From Bdellovibrionales bacterium GWB1_55_8 (lineage in GTDB: Bacteria > Bdellovibrionota > UBA1018), in contig MEPR01000079.1 of the NCBI GenBank assembly GCA_001769835.1, forward strand, positions 8,762 to 62,674: a DNA stretch of 53,913 bases, read 5' to 3'. The notes below the pieces were generated by a model that was given only the letters and a program-made list of their open reading frames with translations, did not search any database and had not been told where the DNA came from. This document shows, one piece after another, positions 8,881 to 17,693 of this stretch (positions are counted from its first letter, which is position 1; the number at the start of each line of letters is the position of its first letter). The translations under genes were made by a program, and so were the position numbers.

Positions 8881-10656
8881 ATGAAACGACATCTTCGGCC
8901 TCGCGATTGGAAGTTCAGGGCCGAAGCCTCGTCGATTCCTGCTGACGAGCTCAGTGAGCTCAAACGCGCGACAGGATTGTCTGAAATCGCGCTCAGAGTC
9001 TGCCTGATGCGCGGTCTTGAAACCGCTGAATCGATTCAGGCATTTTTGAATCCCAGGTTTGAGACGATCCGGCCTCCTTCAACCATCCGCGACATGGGGC
9101 CTGCCATTGAGCGGCTGGCACGCGCGCACGATCATGGCGAGCTCGTCTGGGTATTTGGCGATTATGACGTGGATGGAACCACGGGGGCCGCGCTTTTCGG
9201 CTGGGTACTGCGCGATTTCGGTTTTCGTTTTGAAATCAGGCAACCCGATCGCTTCCGCGATGGTTATGGTCTGAACGTCGGAGCCGTGGAAGAGGCGAAG
9301 GCGGCTGGAGCTTCGGTTCTTCTCACGGTCGATTGTGGAATCACGAGTTTTGCGGCCGCGGAGCGCGCAGTCGAACTTGGCATTGATCTCGTCATCGTGG
9401 ATCATCATCAGCTCGATCCCACCCAAGGGCTGCCGAAAGCTGTAGCCGTCATCAATCCGCAACGAGCTGATTGCGAGAGTGGCCTGAGACAGCTTTGCGG
9501 CTGCGGCCTCGCGTTTTATGTTTCGATCGCGCTTCGGGCGCGCGGACGGGAGCTGGGCTGGTTTGCGGGCACTGCGGAGCCTAACCTGAAACAGCACCTG
9601 GATCTTGTGGTGCTCGCGACGGCAGCGGACATGGTTCCGCTGACGGGTGATAATCACATTCTGGTCCGCCATGGGCTTGAGGTTCTGAAGAACACTAAAA
9701 AGCCGGGTTTTCGGGCTCTTCTGGAAGCCGCTGGAATCGGCTCGCGTGATGTCAGTCCGGGACATCTGGGTTTTACTTTAGGGCCGCGGATCAATGCTTC
9801 CGGCCGCATGGGTTCCGCGAGTCTCGCGCTCGAACTTTTGACGACCCGGGACCCCGCCGTGGCACCCGCACTGGCTCAGAAGCTGGAGCGGATGAATGCG
9901 GAACGCGCTGAGACTCAGAATCGTATTTGGGACGAGGTCCGCGTGCGGGTGGAAGAGGGAATGGGGCGTGGCCTTTTTCAAAACGGGGTGGTGGTTGCTG
10001 ACCCCGGATGGCACGAAGGTGTCGTCGGAATCGTCGCTTCACGAGTGACCGAGACTTTCAGAAGACCTGCCGCTGTTCTGGCGATTCGGGACGGACATGG
10101 CAAAGGGAGTGTGCGGTCCTATGGAGGGAAAGATGTGCTTTCGGCACTTCGCTCCTGCGCTGGGCTCCTTTTAGGCTTTGGCGGCCATCGTCATGCTGCA
10201 GGGCTTTCCATTGATCCGACCCAAATCGATGAATTCGCGAATTCATTCGACGCGGCGCTTTCCGGAGTGGGAGAAGAAGGGGATTCTCCTCCGCTTCTTT
10301 TAGAAGGGAACTGCACGCTGGAGGACCTCAGTGTCGAGTCCATTGCAGAGCTCGAACGCCTAGGGCCTTTTGGACCAGGCAATCCCGAGCCCGTGTTCGC
10401 ATTTTCCGCGCAGGTGGAGAACCAGCAGGTGCTTAAAGGCAGGCATTTGAAATATCGACTTGGCGAAAAGGGAACCGCGGCGCTTGAGGCCATCTGGTTT
10501 CATGGCGCAGAGCGTGAGCTGATCCCGGAGGTAGGGCAGCGGTGGGAGTGGGCCGGCGTTCCGGAGTTAAATCGATTCAGAGGCCGTGTCACTCCGACAA
10601 TCCGCGTGAAGGACTGCCGCCAGAGCGGTGCATTCGACAGCGCCCGGCTTGACTAA
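8881..10656 (+). CDS. recJ: Single-stranded-DNA exonuclease RecJ
   Basis: RecJ degrades ssDNA 5' to 3' in recombination and mismatch repair. The 591-aa protein shows DHH-phosphoesterase motifs in order: VFGDYDVDGTTG, LLTVDCGITS, VIVDHHQ and LDLVVLATAADMVPL. The DHHA1 motif LGFGGHRHAAGLSI and the C-terminal OB fold (GPFGPGNPEPVF) follow. I chose ATG 8881 (MKRHLRPRDW), since family proteins start just before a W; an upstream TTG at 8845 is possible but has no better ribosome site. It lies 42 bases after secF, an arrangement seen in several proteobacterial groups, and is probably co-transcribed. Confidence 0.95.
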   Translation: MKRHLRPRDWKFRAEASSIPADELSELKRATGLSEIALRVCLMRGLETAESIQAFLNPRFETIRPPSTIRDMGPAIERLARAHDHGELVWVFGDYDVDGTTGAALFGWVLRDFGFRFEIRQPDRFRDGYGLNVGAVEEAKAAGASVLLTVDCGITSFAAAERAVELGIDLVIVDHHQLDPTQGLPKAVAVINPQRADCESGLRQLCGCGLAFYVSIALRARGRELGWFAGTAEPNLKQHLDLVVLATAADMVPLTGDNHILVRHGLEVLKNTKKPGFRALLEAAGIGSRDVSPGHLGFTLGPRINASGRMGSASLALELLTTRDPAVAPALAQKLERMNAERAETQNRIWDEVRVRVEEGMGRGLFQNGVVVADPGWHEGVVGIVASRVTETFRRPAAVLAIRDGHGKGSVRSYGGKDVLSALRSCAGLLLGFGGHRHAAGLSIDPTQIDEFANSFDAALSGVGEEGDSPPLLLEGNCTLEDLSVESIAELERLGPFGPGNPEPVFAFSAQVENQQVLKGRHLKYRLGEKGTAALEAIWFHGAERELIPEVGQRWEWAGVPELNRFRGRVTPTIRVKDCRQSGAFDSARLD

Positions 10657-10715
10657 AGCGGCTAGCTCGGTAAAATCGACCTAGTATTTTTTGCTACCCA
10701 CCTTCGTTTAGAAGG

Positions 10716-10735
10716 CAGTCACAGGAAAGTGACTG
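10716..10735 (+). other. Small stem-loop in the leader of the subtilase gene
   Basis: A perfect 7-bp inverted repeat (CAGTCAC, 6-base loop, GTGACTG) sits between recJ and the peptidase gene. No T-run follows, so it is not a classic terminator. It could be a leader hairpin or an operator. No other recognisable element lies in 10657-10786. Confidence 0.35.
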
Positions 10736-10786
10736 GTTTCGGGACGTTTCTGAGGTTGGGTCACCGGGGGCGCCATTGGAGGGCGA

Positions 10787-12490
10787 ATGAAGAAAGCTGT
10801 GTGGGGATACATAACTGGAACGGTAGCGCTAGCTCTGATTCCGGCAACGGGGTTTTCTGCAGTACAAGTAAAGTCAACCGGCACGCATGTTCCGGGACAG
10901 GTGATTGTGAAGTTGAAAGAAGCTTCAGGACACCAGGTTCAAGCCAATCTGATCTCCGCGCTTCAGGCGAAACTCGGGGATGAATCCATTCTCGATATCA
11001 AACCGTTTGTCACCGACAAGCGCCTTCATACCATTCAGCTGGCCAAAGACGGTGATATCTCCGTTGCTCTGTCCGTGTTGAAAGACGAGAACGCTATCGC
11101 CTACGCGGAACCGAATTTCATTTACCGCGCACTCGACGACGGGCTGCCGGTCGGAGCCCCCAATGACCCGGATTTCGCGAAAACCTGGGGCATTTTCAAT
11201 TTCGGTCAGAAAGATCCTGCGGGCCAGGTCGGAACAGCGGGTTCTGACGTGGGCATCATGCAGCTTTGGCAGAACGGCATCCGTGGAAGCCGCAAAGTCC
11301 TTGTTGCCGTGATCGACACAGGCATTGACTGGACCCATCCGGACCTGATCGAAAACCTGTACACGAATCCGGGCGAAGCCGGCGAGTTGGCCACGAACGG
11401 AAAAGATGACGACGGCAACGGCTTCATCGACGATACCCATGGCTGGAATTTCGCCAAGAACACGCGGAATTCAAGCGATGACCATGATCATGGAACTCAT
11501 GTGGCGGGCACCATCGGCGCCGTTGGAAACAACGGAGTCGGCGTTGCCGGCGTGAACTGGGAAGTGAGTCTGCTTCCCGTGAAGTTCCTCGATGCACAGG
11601 GCGGTGGTACGGCCCAGGGCGCGATCGAATCGATCAATTACGCGACCAAGATGAAGGTTCAGGTCATGAACAACAGCTGGGGTGGTGGTTCTTTCTCCCA
11701 GACGCTTATGGACTCAATCGTGCGGTCTAAAGAAGCGGGTATCCTCTTCGCGGCTGCCGCCGGTAACGACGGCACCAACAACGATACGTCGCCGACCTAT
11801 CCTGCGAGCTACAAGGTCGATAACATTCTCGCCGTCGCGGCGACAGACAACACGGACAAGCTGGCCAGCTTCTCGAATTACGGCCGCAAGACCGTTCATG
11901 TCGCGGCCCCGGGCGTGAAGGTTTACAGCACCACCAAAGGCGGCAAATATGCGGCTTTCAGTGGGACTTCCATGGCCACTCCGCATGCCGTCGGTGTTGC
12001 GGCGCTCCTTTCCTCGGCAAATCCGCAATGGACCTTCTCTGATATCAAGGACCGCATGATCACCACCAGTGATCCGGTCCGCGGCCTATCAAAGAAGGTT
12101 TTCTCTCGCGGACGCATCAATGCTTACAACGCGATGAATGGCATTGTTCCTCCGTCGGATGAGCCGGATGAATCGAAATGGCAGAACGTGGAGCACGTGC
12201 TTGAGTCCGATCATCCTTATGCGGACAAGGCGAACCTCTCGTTCGAGATCAAGCATCCGGGCGCGAAGTACATCCGAGTGCATTTCGAGAAGATTCAGAC
12301 CGAGCGCAATTTCGATGTCGTGAAACTCGAAACGACCGGCGGCGAACTGCTCGAAAAGCTTTCGGGCGATATGAACGATTACACCACCGACTATGCGGCC
12401 GGTGACACCGTAGTCGTGAAATTCACTTCGGACGTCAGCGTGAATGGCTGGGGCTTCAAGGTGGATCGCATTCAGGTAATCACGGAGTAA
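10787..12490 (+). CDS. Secreted S8-family serine peptidase (subtilase)
   Basis: The 567-aa protein has a signal peptide (about residues 1-25). An inhibitor-I9-like propeptide follows (PGQVIVKLKEAS to AYAEPNFIYRA, about 37-110). The catalytic domain has Asp in AVIDTGIDWTHPDL, His in DHDHGTHVAGTIGA and Ser in FSGTSMATPHAVGVAALL. DDDGNGFIDDTHGWNF between Asp and His is typical of the WW/Ca-binding subtilases. About 120 C-terminal residues form a beta-rich domain (FEKIQTERNFDVVKLET, VVKFTSDVSVNGWGF) like the CUB-type tails of other subtilases. It should be exported and self-processed. The next gene starts one base after the stop. Confidence 0.95.
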   Translation: MKKAVWGYITGTVALALIPATGFSAVQVKSTGTHVPGQVIVKLKEASGHQVQANLISALQAKLGDESILDIKPFVTDKRLHTIQLAKDGDISVALSVLKDENAIAYAEPNFIYRALDDGLPVGAPNDPDFAKTWGIFNFGQKDPAGQVGTAGSDVGIMQLWQNGIRGSRKVLVAVIDTGIDWTHPDLIENLYTNPGEAGELATNGKDDDGNGFIDDTHGWNFAKNTRNSSDDHDHGTHVAGTIGAVGNNGVGVAGVNWEVSLLPVKFLDAQGGGTAQGAIESINYATKMKVQVMNNSWGGGSFSQTLMDSIVRSKEAGILFAAAAGNDGTNNDTSPTYPASYKVDNILAVAATDNTDKLASFSNYGRKTVHVAAPGVKVYSTTKGGKYAAFSGTSMATPHAVGVAALLSSANPQWTFSDIKDRMITTSDPVRGLSKKVFSRGRINAYNAMNGIVPPSDEPDESKWQNVEHVLESDHPYADKANLSFEIKHPGAKYIRVHFEKIQTERNFDVVKLETTGGELLEKLSGDMNDYTTDYAAGDTVVVKFTSDVSVNGWGFKVDRIQVITE

Positions 12491-12491
12491 A

Positions 12492-13046
12492 ATGTCTCTG
12501 ATTTCTTTTTTTCAAGGAGGCCTGGGGTTGGGTTTCGCCCTGGGCCTTCTCTTATCTTCTGCCTGGATGGATTCGGCGGGCGCGAGCAGTCCGTCGCCGA
12601 GCCCATCTCCCTCTATCAGTGCTTCACCGGAGCCCGTCAAGCTGACTGGCGCCGAGGTCAAATCGCTGCTGAGAGAGTTCAATCGAGCGCTGCATGCTGA
12701 GTTGCGAGCTCTTGAACACCGACAAAAATTCGAATTGAAGGATCTGGTCTCTTCCCAGAAGGCCCGCAAATACGAATGGGAAGCCCGCGAACGCGAGGCG
12801 CGCCGCCTTTTTTTCGCCGAAAATGAGAAAGGTCCTGCCAGGCGTGCCTACATTCAGGATTTTCTGGAACGCCGTAAGACGCTTCACAAGATGATGAAGG
12901 AAGAAAAACGCGAGCGAACGCGCACTCACGAGGTCCGGCGCAAAGCCCTGCGCGAGGACCAGTACGTCCGGTCAAAGGAATTCCAGGAGTTTCTGAATCG
13001 CGGAGAGCGTCCGCCTGAGCGGCTCTGGCCGCAGCCTGGAAGTTGA
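12492..13046 (+). CDS. Exported coiled-coil protein, unknown function
   Basis: The 184-aa protein has a hydrophobic signal-like start ending near SAGA (about residue 31), then a Ser-Pro repeat linker (SPSPSPSPS). A long, highly charged helix follows from about residue 55 to the end, with alternating Lys/Arg and Glu runs (EWEAREREARR, MMKEEKRERTRTHEVRRK). I recognise no family. The ATG comes one base after the subtilase stop, with CACGGAG in the end of that gene as its ribosome site. The two are therefore probably translationally coupled, and the helix protein may be a partner, chaperone or substrate of the peptidase. Confidence 0.75.
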   Translation: MSLISFFQGGLGLGFALGLLLSSAWMDSAGASSPSPSPSPSISASPEPVKLTGAEVKSLLREFNRALHAELRALEHRQKFELKDLVSSQKARKYEWEAREREARRLFFAENEKGPARRAYIQDFLERRKTLHKMMKEEKRERTRTHEVRRKALREDQYVRSKEFQEFLNRGERPPERLWPQPGS

Positions 13047-13151
13047 ACTTCGGTTTCTCCCGAGCGCTCCGCCCGATCATGCAATCGGCTTTCGTCGTGG
13101 TCTGTTCTTCGCACCCTGTCTCTCCAGATCCCATTGGAAAAGGAGACTCAA

Positions 13152-13700
13152 ATGAAAATGAAGTACTCAACTCTTGCGATGCTATGTGCGGGAGCCTGGG
13201 CTGGCTCGCTTCAGCTGGCAGCTGCTCAGTATGATGGCGGCGCCCCTGGGGCGACACCCCAGCCAACTCCGACCGGCTCTCCTGCGATTGCATGTGAAGT
13301 CGAATCCAGGGTGGCCGGCCTGACAGGGGCGGCTGAAGTGCCTCCGGTTGACCCATCGGGAACCGGAGCAGCCAGTTTTGGTATTCGAAACCGAAGCGAA
13401 ATATCTTTTTCAGTCGTCGTGACCGGTCTGACCAGTGAGATCGTCGGGGCGCACATCCATATTGGGGCGCCCGGCGTGAATGGCCCGGTGATATTTCCGC
13501 TGGCTTCAGAAGGCTTCAGTAATTCAATAAGCGGAGTCCTGACCGAAAGTGATTTCACTCCCGCGCCCGAGCAAGGAATTAACACCTTTCAGGAGGCGGT
13601 AAACGCCGTACTGGAGGGAAATACCTACGCAAACGTCCATACGACGAACAATCCCAATGGAGAAATCCGAGGTCAGATACTGCAGGCTGAAGGGCAGTGA
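13152..13700 (+). CDS. Exported CHRD-domain protein
   Basis: ATG 13152 follows AGGAG at 13141, giving 182 aa with a signal peptide (MKMKYSTLAMLCAGAWAG, cut near AAAQ). One CHRD domain covers most of the rest: VAGLTGAAEVPPVDPSGTG, the HIHIGAPGVNGPV strand and the closing NVHTTNNPNGEIRGQI. CHRD domains occur in chordin and in many bacterial exported proteins, and their biochemical role in bacteria is not established. The gene stands alone, convergent with spoT. Confidence 0.9.
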   Translation: MKMKYSTLAMLCAGAWAGSLQLAAAQYDGGAPGATPQPTPTGSPAIACEVESRVAGLTGAAEVPPVDPSGTGAASFGIRNRSEISFSVVVTGLTSEIVGAHIHIGAPGVNGPVIFPLASEGFSNSISGVLTESDFTPAPEQGINTFQEAVNAVLEGNTYANVHTTNNPNGEIRGQILQAEGQ

Positions 13701-13725
13701 TTCGCCAGGTCACTCGCTTCACTCG

Positions 13726-15912
13726 CTAAGATCGGACTCGCTCCACCGAGATTACGCCTTTTTTGCCTTCCAACGCGCTCGTGATCTTGTGAAGCTGCGA
13801 AAGGTCTCCGACCTCGACATCAAAAATCGCGATCGCCTTCTTGTCTTTTGTGGTTCGGATGTTGGCCGAGGAGATATTGACGCCGCATCCTGAAATCGTC
13901 TGCGACATGATCGCCAGCAGACCGGGTTCATCGAGCGAGAGCACGCGGATTTTGACGGTCCTTTTGATGGTCTTGTTCTCTCGTACGTTCCACTGGACGT
14001 CGACACGCCTTTCCTGGTCATTGTCGATGGCTTTCGTGCACGTGGCCGTGTGCACGGTCACCCCACGGCCGCGGGTGATAAACCCGACGATGCTGTCGCC
14101 CGGCAGCGGGTTGCAACATCGCCCAAAGCGCACAAGGACGTCGTCCAGATTTGCGACAGTGATGGCGTTCCGGCTCTCGCCACGTTTTTTCGCGACGTTC
14201 AATACTTTTCTGAGGAAGCTTTCGTCTTCCGCCTTGGCGGCTTCCGTTTTCCGTTCCAACGCTTCCTTTGGAAGAATCAGCGGAATCAGATCATCGACCG
14301 AAATGCGTCCATATCCCAACCCTGCCCAGAGCTCCTCCGGCGAGCGAAGACCCTGAGCCTGCACGGCTTTCAACAGTTCGCCTGATTTTTCAACTTTGGA
14401 CAAACTCTGGCTATAGGCGCGCAGCGCCTTTTCCAGTACCGCCTTGCCCAGTTCGCGCGAGCGGTCGCGTTCCTGTTCCTTGATGAAGGCGCGGATCTTT
14501 GCTTTTGCCCGGGAGCTCCTGACGATCTTGAGCCAGTCTTTTGAAGGGCTTTGAGTGGTGGAAGTGACGATCTCGACGGTGTCGCCCGACTTTAAACGAT
14601 GTTTGAGCGGAACGATCTTGCCGTTCACTTTGGCGCCGACGCACTTGTGCCCGACATCAGTATGCACCGCGTACGCGAAGTCGAGAGGGGATGCGCCGTG
14701 AGCGAGCTGCTTGACCTCGCCCTTGGGAGTGAAGACGAAAACGTCTTCGGCGAACAGGTCGATTTTCACTGTCTCCAGGAATTCGTTCGGATCAGAGAGA
14801 TCCTGATGCCATTCCAGGAGGCGGTTCACCCATTCCACGTTTTCGCGGGACCGGGTGTCGAAGCGGCCTTCCTTGTATTTCCAGTGCGCCGCAATTCCGC
14901 CTTCGGCGACCTGATTCATTTCCTGGGTGCGGATCTGGATTTCCACCCGGTCGCCGGCAGGACCGATGACGGTCGTATGCAGTGATTGGTAGCCATTGGC
15001 CTTCGGCATGGCGATGTAATCCTTGAAGCGGCCTGGAATCGGTTTATAGCTGGCGTGAATAACCCCGAGGGCCTTATAGCACTCGGTGATGTTGTCGACG
15101 ATGATCCGGAATGCGATCGTGTCGAAAACCTGGTCGAAATCGACTTTACGACGCTCCATTTTATTGAAGATCGAGAAGAAATGCTTCGCACGCCCCGAAA
15201 CCTGGGCGTTCATGTCGTATTCCTTCAGCTTCTCATCGAGAACCTCGGAGAAGTCGTCCGTGTATTTCTGGCGCTCGCGTTTGGTTTTCGCGACTGTTTG
15301 CGCAAGCCGGTAATAAATGTCCGGATGAAGATAACGGAGGCAGAGATCCTCGAGTTCCGTCTTGATCCAGCCGATTCCGAGGCGATTGGCGATGGGTGCA
15401 TAGATGTCGAGCGTTTCCTGCGCGATGATCTTCTGCTTATGCGGCGAAAGGTGTTCGAGCGTCCGCATGTTGTTCAGCCGGTCAGCAAGTTTGACGAGGA
15501 TCACCCGGATGTCCTTCGCCATTGCCAGGATCATCTTTCGGAAGTTTTCCGCCTGTTTTTCCTCGGAAGTCTTGAAGGTGATCTGGGACAGCTTCGTGAC
15601 GCCATCGACCAGGTCAGCGATGTCGTTACCGAATTCCTTCTGAATCTGCTCCAGGGTGGCGTGAGTGTCCTCAACCGTGTCGTGCAGGAGTCCGACAGCG
15701 ATGCTCGCCATGTCCAGCTTCAGGTCCGCGAGAGTCTGCGCGACTTCAGCCGGATGAATCATGTAAGGTTCGCCGCTTGAACGAAGCTGCCCCCGATGGG
15801 CCTCTTCGGCAAATTTATAGGCTTTCGTGAGCAGTTCGAGTTTCGCGTCCGGGTAGTAGCTCGAAACCGTGTTGGAAATAGTCTCGAGCGAGGCGCTCTT
15901 GGGTTTAGCCAT
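13726..15912 (-). CDS. spoT: Bifunctional (p)ppGpp synthetase/hydrolase (RelA/SpoT)
   Basis: The 728-aa stringent-response enzyme has an HD hydrolase domain with an intact HDxxED (LLHDTVEDT, about residue 75). The synthetase domain follows with GRFKDYIAMPKANGYQSLHT, then a TGS domain (VFTPKGEVKQLAHGASPLDFAY), a zinc-finger/helical part with GRCCNPLPGDSIVGFITRGR, and a C-terminal ACT domain (GLLAIMSQTISG). Intact hydrolase and synthetase motifs favour a bifunctional Rel/SpoT enzyme. Its start overlaps the gmk stop by 8 bases, so the minus-strand order accA-gmk-spoT is probably one operon. Confidence 0.96.
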   Translation of the reverse strand: MAKPKSASLETISNTVSSYYPDAKLELLTKAYKFAEEAHRGQLRSSGEPYMIHPAEVAQTLADLKLDMASIAVGLLHDTVEDTHATLEQIQKEFGNDIADLVDGVTKLSQITFKTSEEKQAENFRKMILAMAKDIRVILVKLADRLNNMRTLEHLSPHKQKIIAQETLDIYAPIANRLGIGWIKTELEDLCLRYLHPDIYYRLAQTVAKTKRERQKYTDDFSEVLDEKLKEYDMNAQVSGRAKHFFSIFNKMERRKVDFDQVFDTIAFRIIVDNITECYKALGVIHASYKPIPGRFKDYIAMPKANGYQSLHTTVIGPAGDRVEIQIRTQEMNQVAEGGIAAHWKYKEGRFDTRSRENVEWVNRLLEWHQDLSDPNEFLETVKIDLFAEDVFVFTPKGEVKQLAHGASPLDFAYAVHTDVGHKCVGAKVNGKIVPLKHRLKSGDTVEIVTSTTQSPSKDWLKIVRSSRAKAKIRAFIKEQERDRSRELGKAVLEKALRAYSQSLSKVEKSGELLKAVQAQGLRSPEELWAGLGYGRISVDDLIPLILPKEALERKTEAAKAEDESFLRKVLNVAKKRGESRNAITVANLDDVLVRFGRCCNPLPGDSIVGFITRGRGVTVHTATCTKAIDNDQERRVDVQWNVRENKTIKRTVKIRVLSLDEPGLLAIMSQTISGCGVNISSANIRTTKDKKAIAIFDVEVGDLSQLHKITSALEGKKGVISVERVRS

Positions 15913-16477
15913 TTTTCTCCGTCAGCAGGTGACTGACCACTTCCTTGAGTTCAGCATAGGCATGATCGAGCTGGTCATTCACCACGATCCGATCGAATCG
16001 GGGAGCGTGTTCCATCTCGTCTCGCGCGTTTTTAAGGCGTTTTTGAATGGTTTCCTCGGAATCAGTACCTCGGTGCCTGAGTCGGGATTCCAGGTGCGCA
16101 AGACTCGGCGGCGCGATGAAGATCCGGAAGCATTCACGAGGGTAAGCTTTCCTCAGGCTTTCGGCACCCTGCACGTCAATGTCGAGGAGAACGGATTTGC
16201 CCTGTTCGAAACATTTTTCGATCACGGTCCTGGATGTGCCGTAATAATTGCCGTGAACGAGCGCCCACTCGGCGAACCGGTGGTCCTGGATCCCTTTTTC
16301 AAACTCCGCTTTTGAAACGAAGTGGTATTCGACTCCATTTTGTTCCCGCCCGCGAGGCGCTCGGGTGGTGGTCGAGATCGAGAGCACGAGTTTGCCCGCG
16401 AAATCGCGCAATAATCGTTCGCACAGAGTGGTTTTACCTCCCCCTGAAGGGGCCGAGATCACAACTAATTTACTCAT
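15905..16477 (-). CDS. gmk: Guanylate kinase
   Basis: This enzyme phosphorylates GMP to GDP with ATP. The 190-aa protein has the P-loop SAPSGGGKTTL near the start, the GMP-binding STTTRAPRGREQNGVEYHFV region, and the ILLDIDVQG-like element (VLLDIDVQGAESLRKAY). The length is normal. It is upstream of spoT with overlapping ends, linking GTP supply and (p)ppGpp metabolism. In enterobacteria rpoZ lies between these two genes; here it is absent. Confidence 0.96.
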   Translation of the reverse strand: MSKLVVISAPSGGGKTTLCERLLRDFAGKLVLSISTTTRAPRGREQNGVEYHFVSKAEFEKGIQDHRFAEWALVHGNYYGTSRTVIEKCFEQGKSVLLDIDVQGAESLRKAYPRECFRIFIAPPSLAHLESRLRHRGTDSEETIQKRLKNARDEMEHAPRFDRIVVNDQLDHAYAELKEVVSHLLTEKNG

Positions 16478-16517
16478 TAGAGTACGTTCTCAACAGTACA
16501 GTTCTCAGGCTTTATGC

Positions 16518-17549
16518 TCATTCCAATTTCGCATGAGCGAGCGCCTGGTGGCCCATGCCGCGGAACTTCTGAATTCGTTCAGATGCCCTGGTTTTCGAGG
16601 ATTTCCGTCCCGCTTTGATCAAGGGCTCAGTGTACTTGATGAGACCCTCGCGGAGCAACAGGCAAGCGGCCAGCCAGTCGCGATGCGCGCCGCCTTTCGG
16701 TTCCGTGATGATCCCATCGATCACACCCAGTTTCTGGAGTTCAGGGGGGCTCATTTTAAGCCGATTGGCGGCGTTTTCCGCCAAACCTGAGTTGCTCCAG
16801 AGGATGGATGCGCAGCTTTCCGGGGAAATCACGGAATAGGTACTGTACTCCTGCATCAGAACCACATCGGCTACACCGATGGCAAGCGCGCCGCCCGACC
16901 CGCCCTCGCCAATCACGACGGCGACAACCGGCACTGACAGCTCGAACATGGTCTGAATGCTTTCAGCGATCGCCTGAGCCTGGCCCCGCTCCTCGGCTTC
17001 GATGCCAGGGTAAGCCCCGGGAGTATCAATGAAGGCAAGGATCGGCATCTGCGCGCGATCGGCCATCCTCATCAAACGAATGGCTTTGCGATATCCCTCC
17101 GGGCGCGCCATTCCGAAGTTTCTCTCCATTTTCTGTTTCGTGGTCCGGCCTTTCTGATGACCGAGGATCAGAACAGGCGTTCTTTTGCTGTCCAAAGGTT
17201 TGGCCGGGCTTGGTTCAGTGCTTGGAACGGCCGGCGGCCAGGTTGCCACGCCTGCGAGCAACGCCCTGTCGTCACCGAAGGTGCGGTCTCCGTGGAGTTC
17301 CAGGAAGTCCGGGAAAAGCATGTCCACGTAGTCTCGTGTGTAGGGTCGGTTGGGATGGCGGCAAAGCTGTACGCGTTGCCAGGGACTGAGCTGCGCGAAA
17401 GTATCGTCGATGAGCTGCAAGACCTTCTTTTCGAGGATGGTGATTTCCTTCGAAAAGTCGACGCCCTCCTGACCCGCGATTTCCTTCAGGTCCTTCAGTT
17501 TCTTTTCAAGGTTGATGATCGGTTTTTCAAATTCGAGGAATGGTTCCAT
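16518..17549 (-). CDS. accA: Acetyl-CoA carboxylase carboxyltransferase subunit alpha
   Basis: AccA pairs with AccD to move the carboxyl group from carboxybiotin to acetyl-CoA, the first step of fatty-acid synthesis. The 343-aa protein shows EFEKPI at the N-terminus, RPYTRDYVDMLFPDFLELHG, the CoA/biotin-site stretch MAFGMARPEGYRKA-like (NFGMARPEGYRKAIRLM), FIDTPGAYPGIEAEERGQ and the oxyanion GEGGSGGALAI. It carries about 20 more residues than E. coli AccA, mainly as a short insert after LLAGVATW with a Pro/Ser-rich stretch. It is first in the accA-gmk-spoT cluster. Confidence 0.97.
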   Translation of the reverse strand: MEPFLEFEKPIINLEKKLKDLKEIAGQEGVDFSKEITILEKKVLQLIDDTFAQLSPWQRVQLCRHPNRPYTRDYVDMLFPDFLELHGDRTFGDDRALLAGVATWPPAVPSTEPSPAKPLDSKRTPVLILGHQKGRTTKQKMERNFGMARPEGYRKAIRLMRMADRAQMPILAFIDTPGAYPGIEAEERGQAQAIAESIQTMFELSVPVVAVVIGEGGSGGALAIGVADVVLMQEYSTYSVISPESCASILWSNSGLAENAANRLKMSPPELQKLGVIDGIITEPKGGAHRDWLAACLLLREGLIKYTEPLIKAGRKSSKTRASERIQKFRGMGHQALAHAKLE

Positions 17550-17658
17550 GAGGCGACGAAACTAGCACGGTTCGCGTCGCGGTGGAACCAGCAAGCCGCC
17601 TGAGATCGACGCGATTCCGACAAGGAAGGTCGAATACTCGAGATTTGGCGGAGCAAAC

Positions 17659-17687
17659 TTGAGTGTTCTATTCGGTATAGCTACACT
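17659..17687 (+). promoter_or_regulatory. Candidate sigma-70-type promoter
   Basis: TTGAGT (17659-17664) and TACACT (17682-17687) are separated by 17 bases. They lie immediately ahead of the FliL-like gene. If used, transcription would begin near the ATG at 17694, giving an almost leaderless message. Confidence 0.35.
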
Positions 17688-17693
17688 AAGGAG

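Noticed and set aside
10657-10786. Possible c-di-GMP (GEMM) riboswitch ahead of the subtilase
   Set aside because: A short hairpin exists, but the conserved GEMM core sequence is not seen.
14986-15780. 264-aa open frame on the plus strand inside spoT
   Set aside because: It lies fully within the well-supported SpoT coding region; the translation has no family motif.
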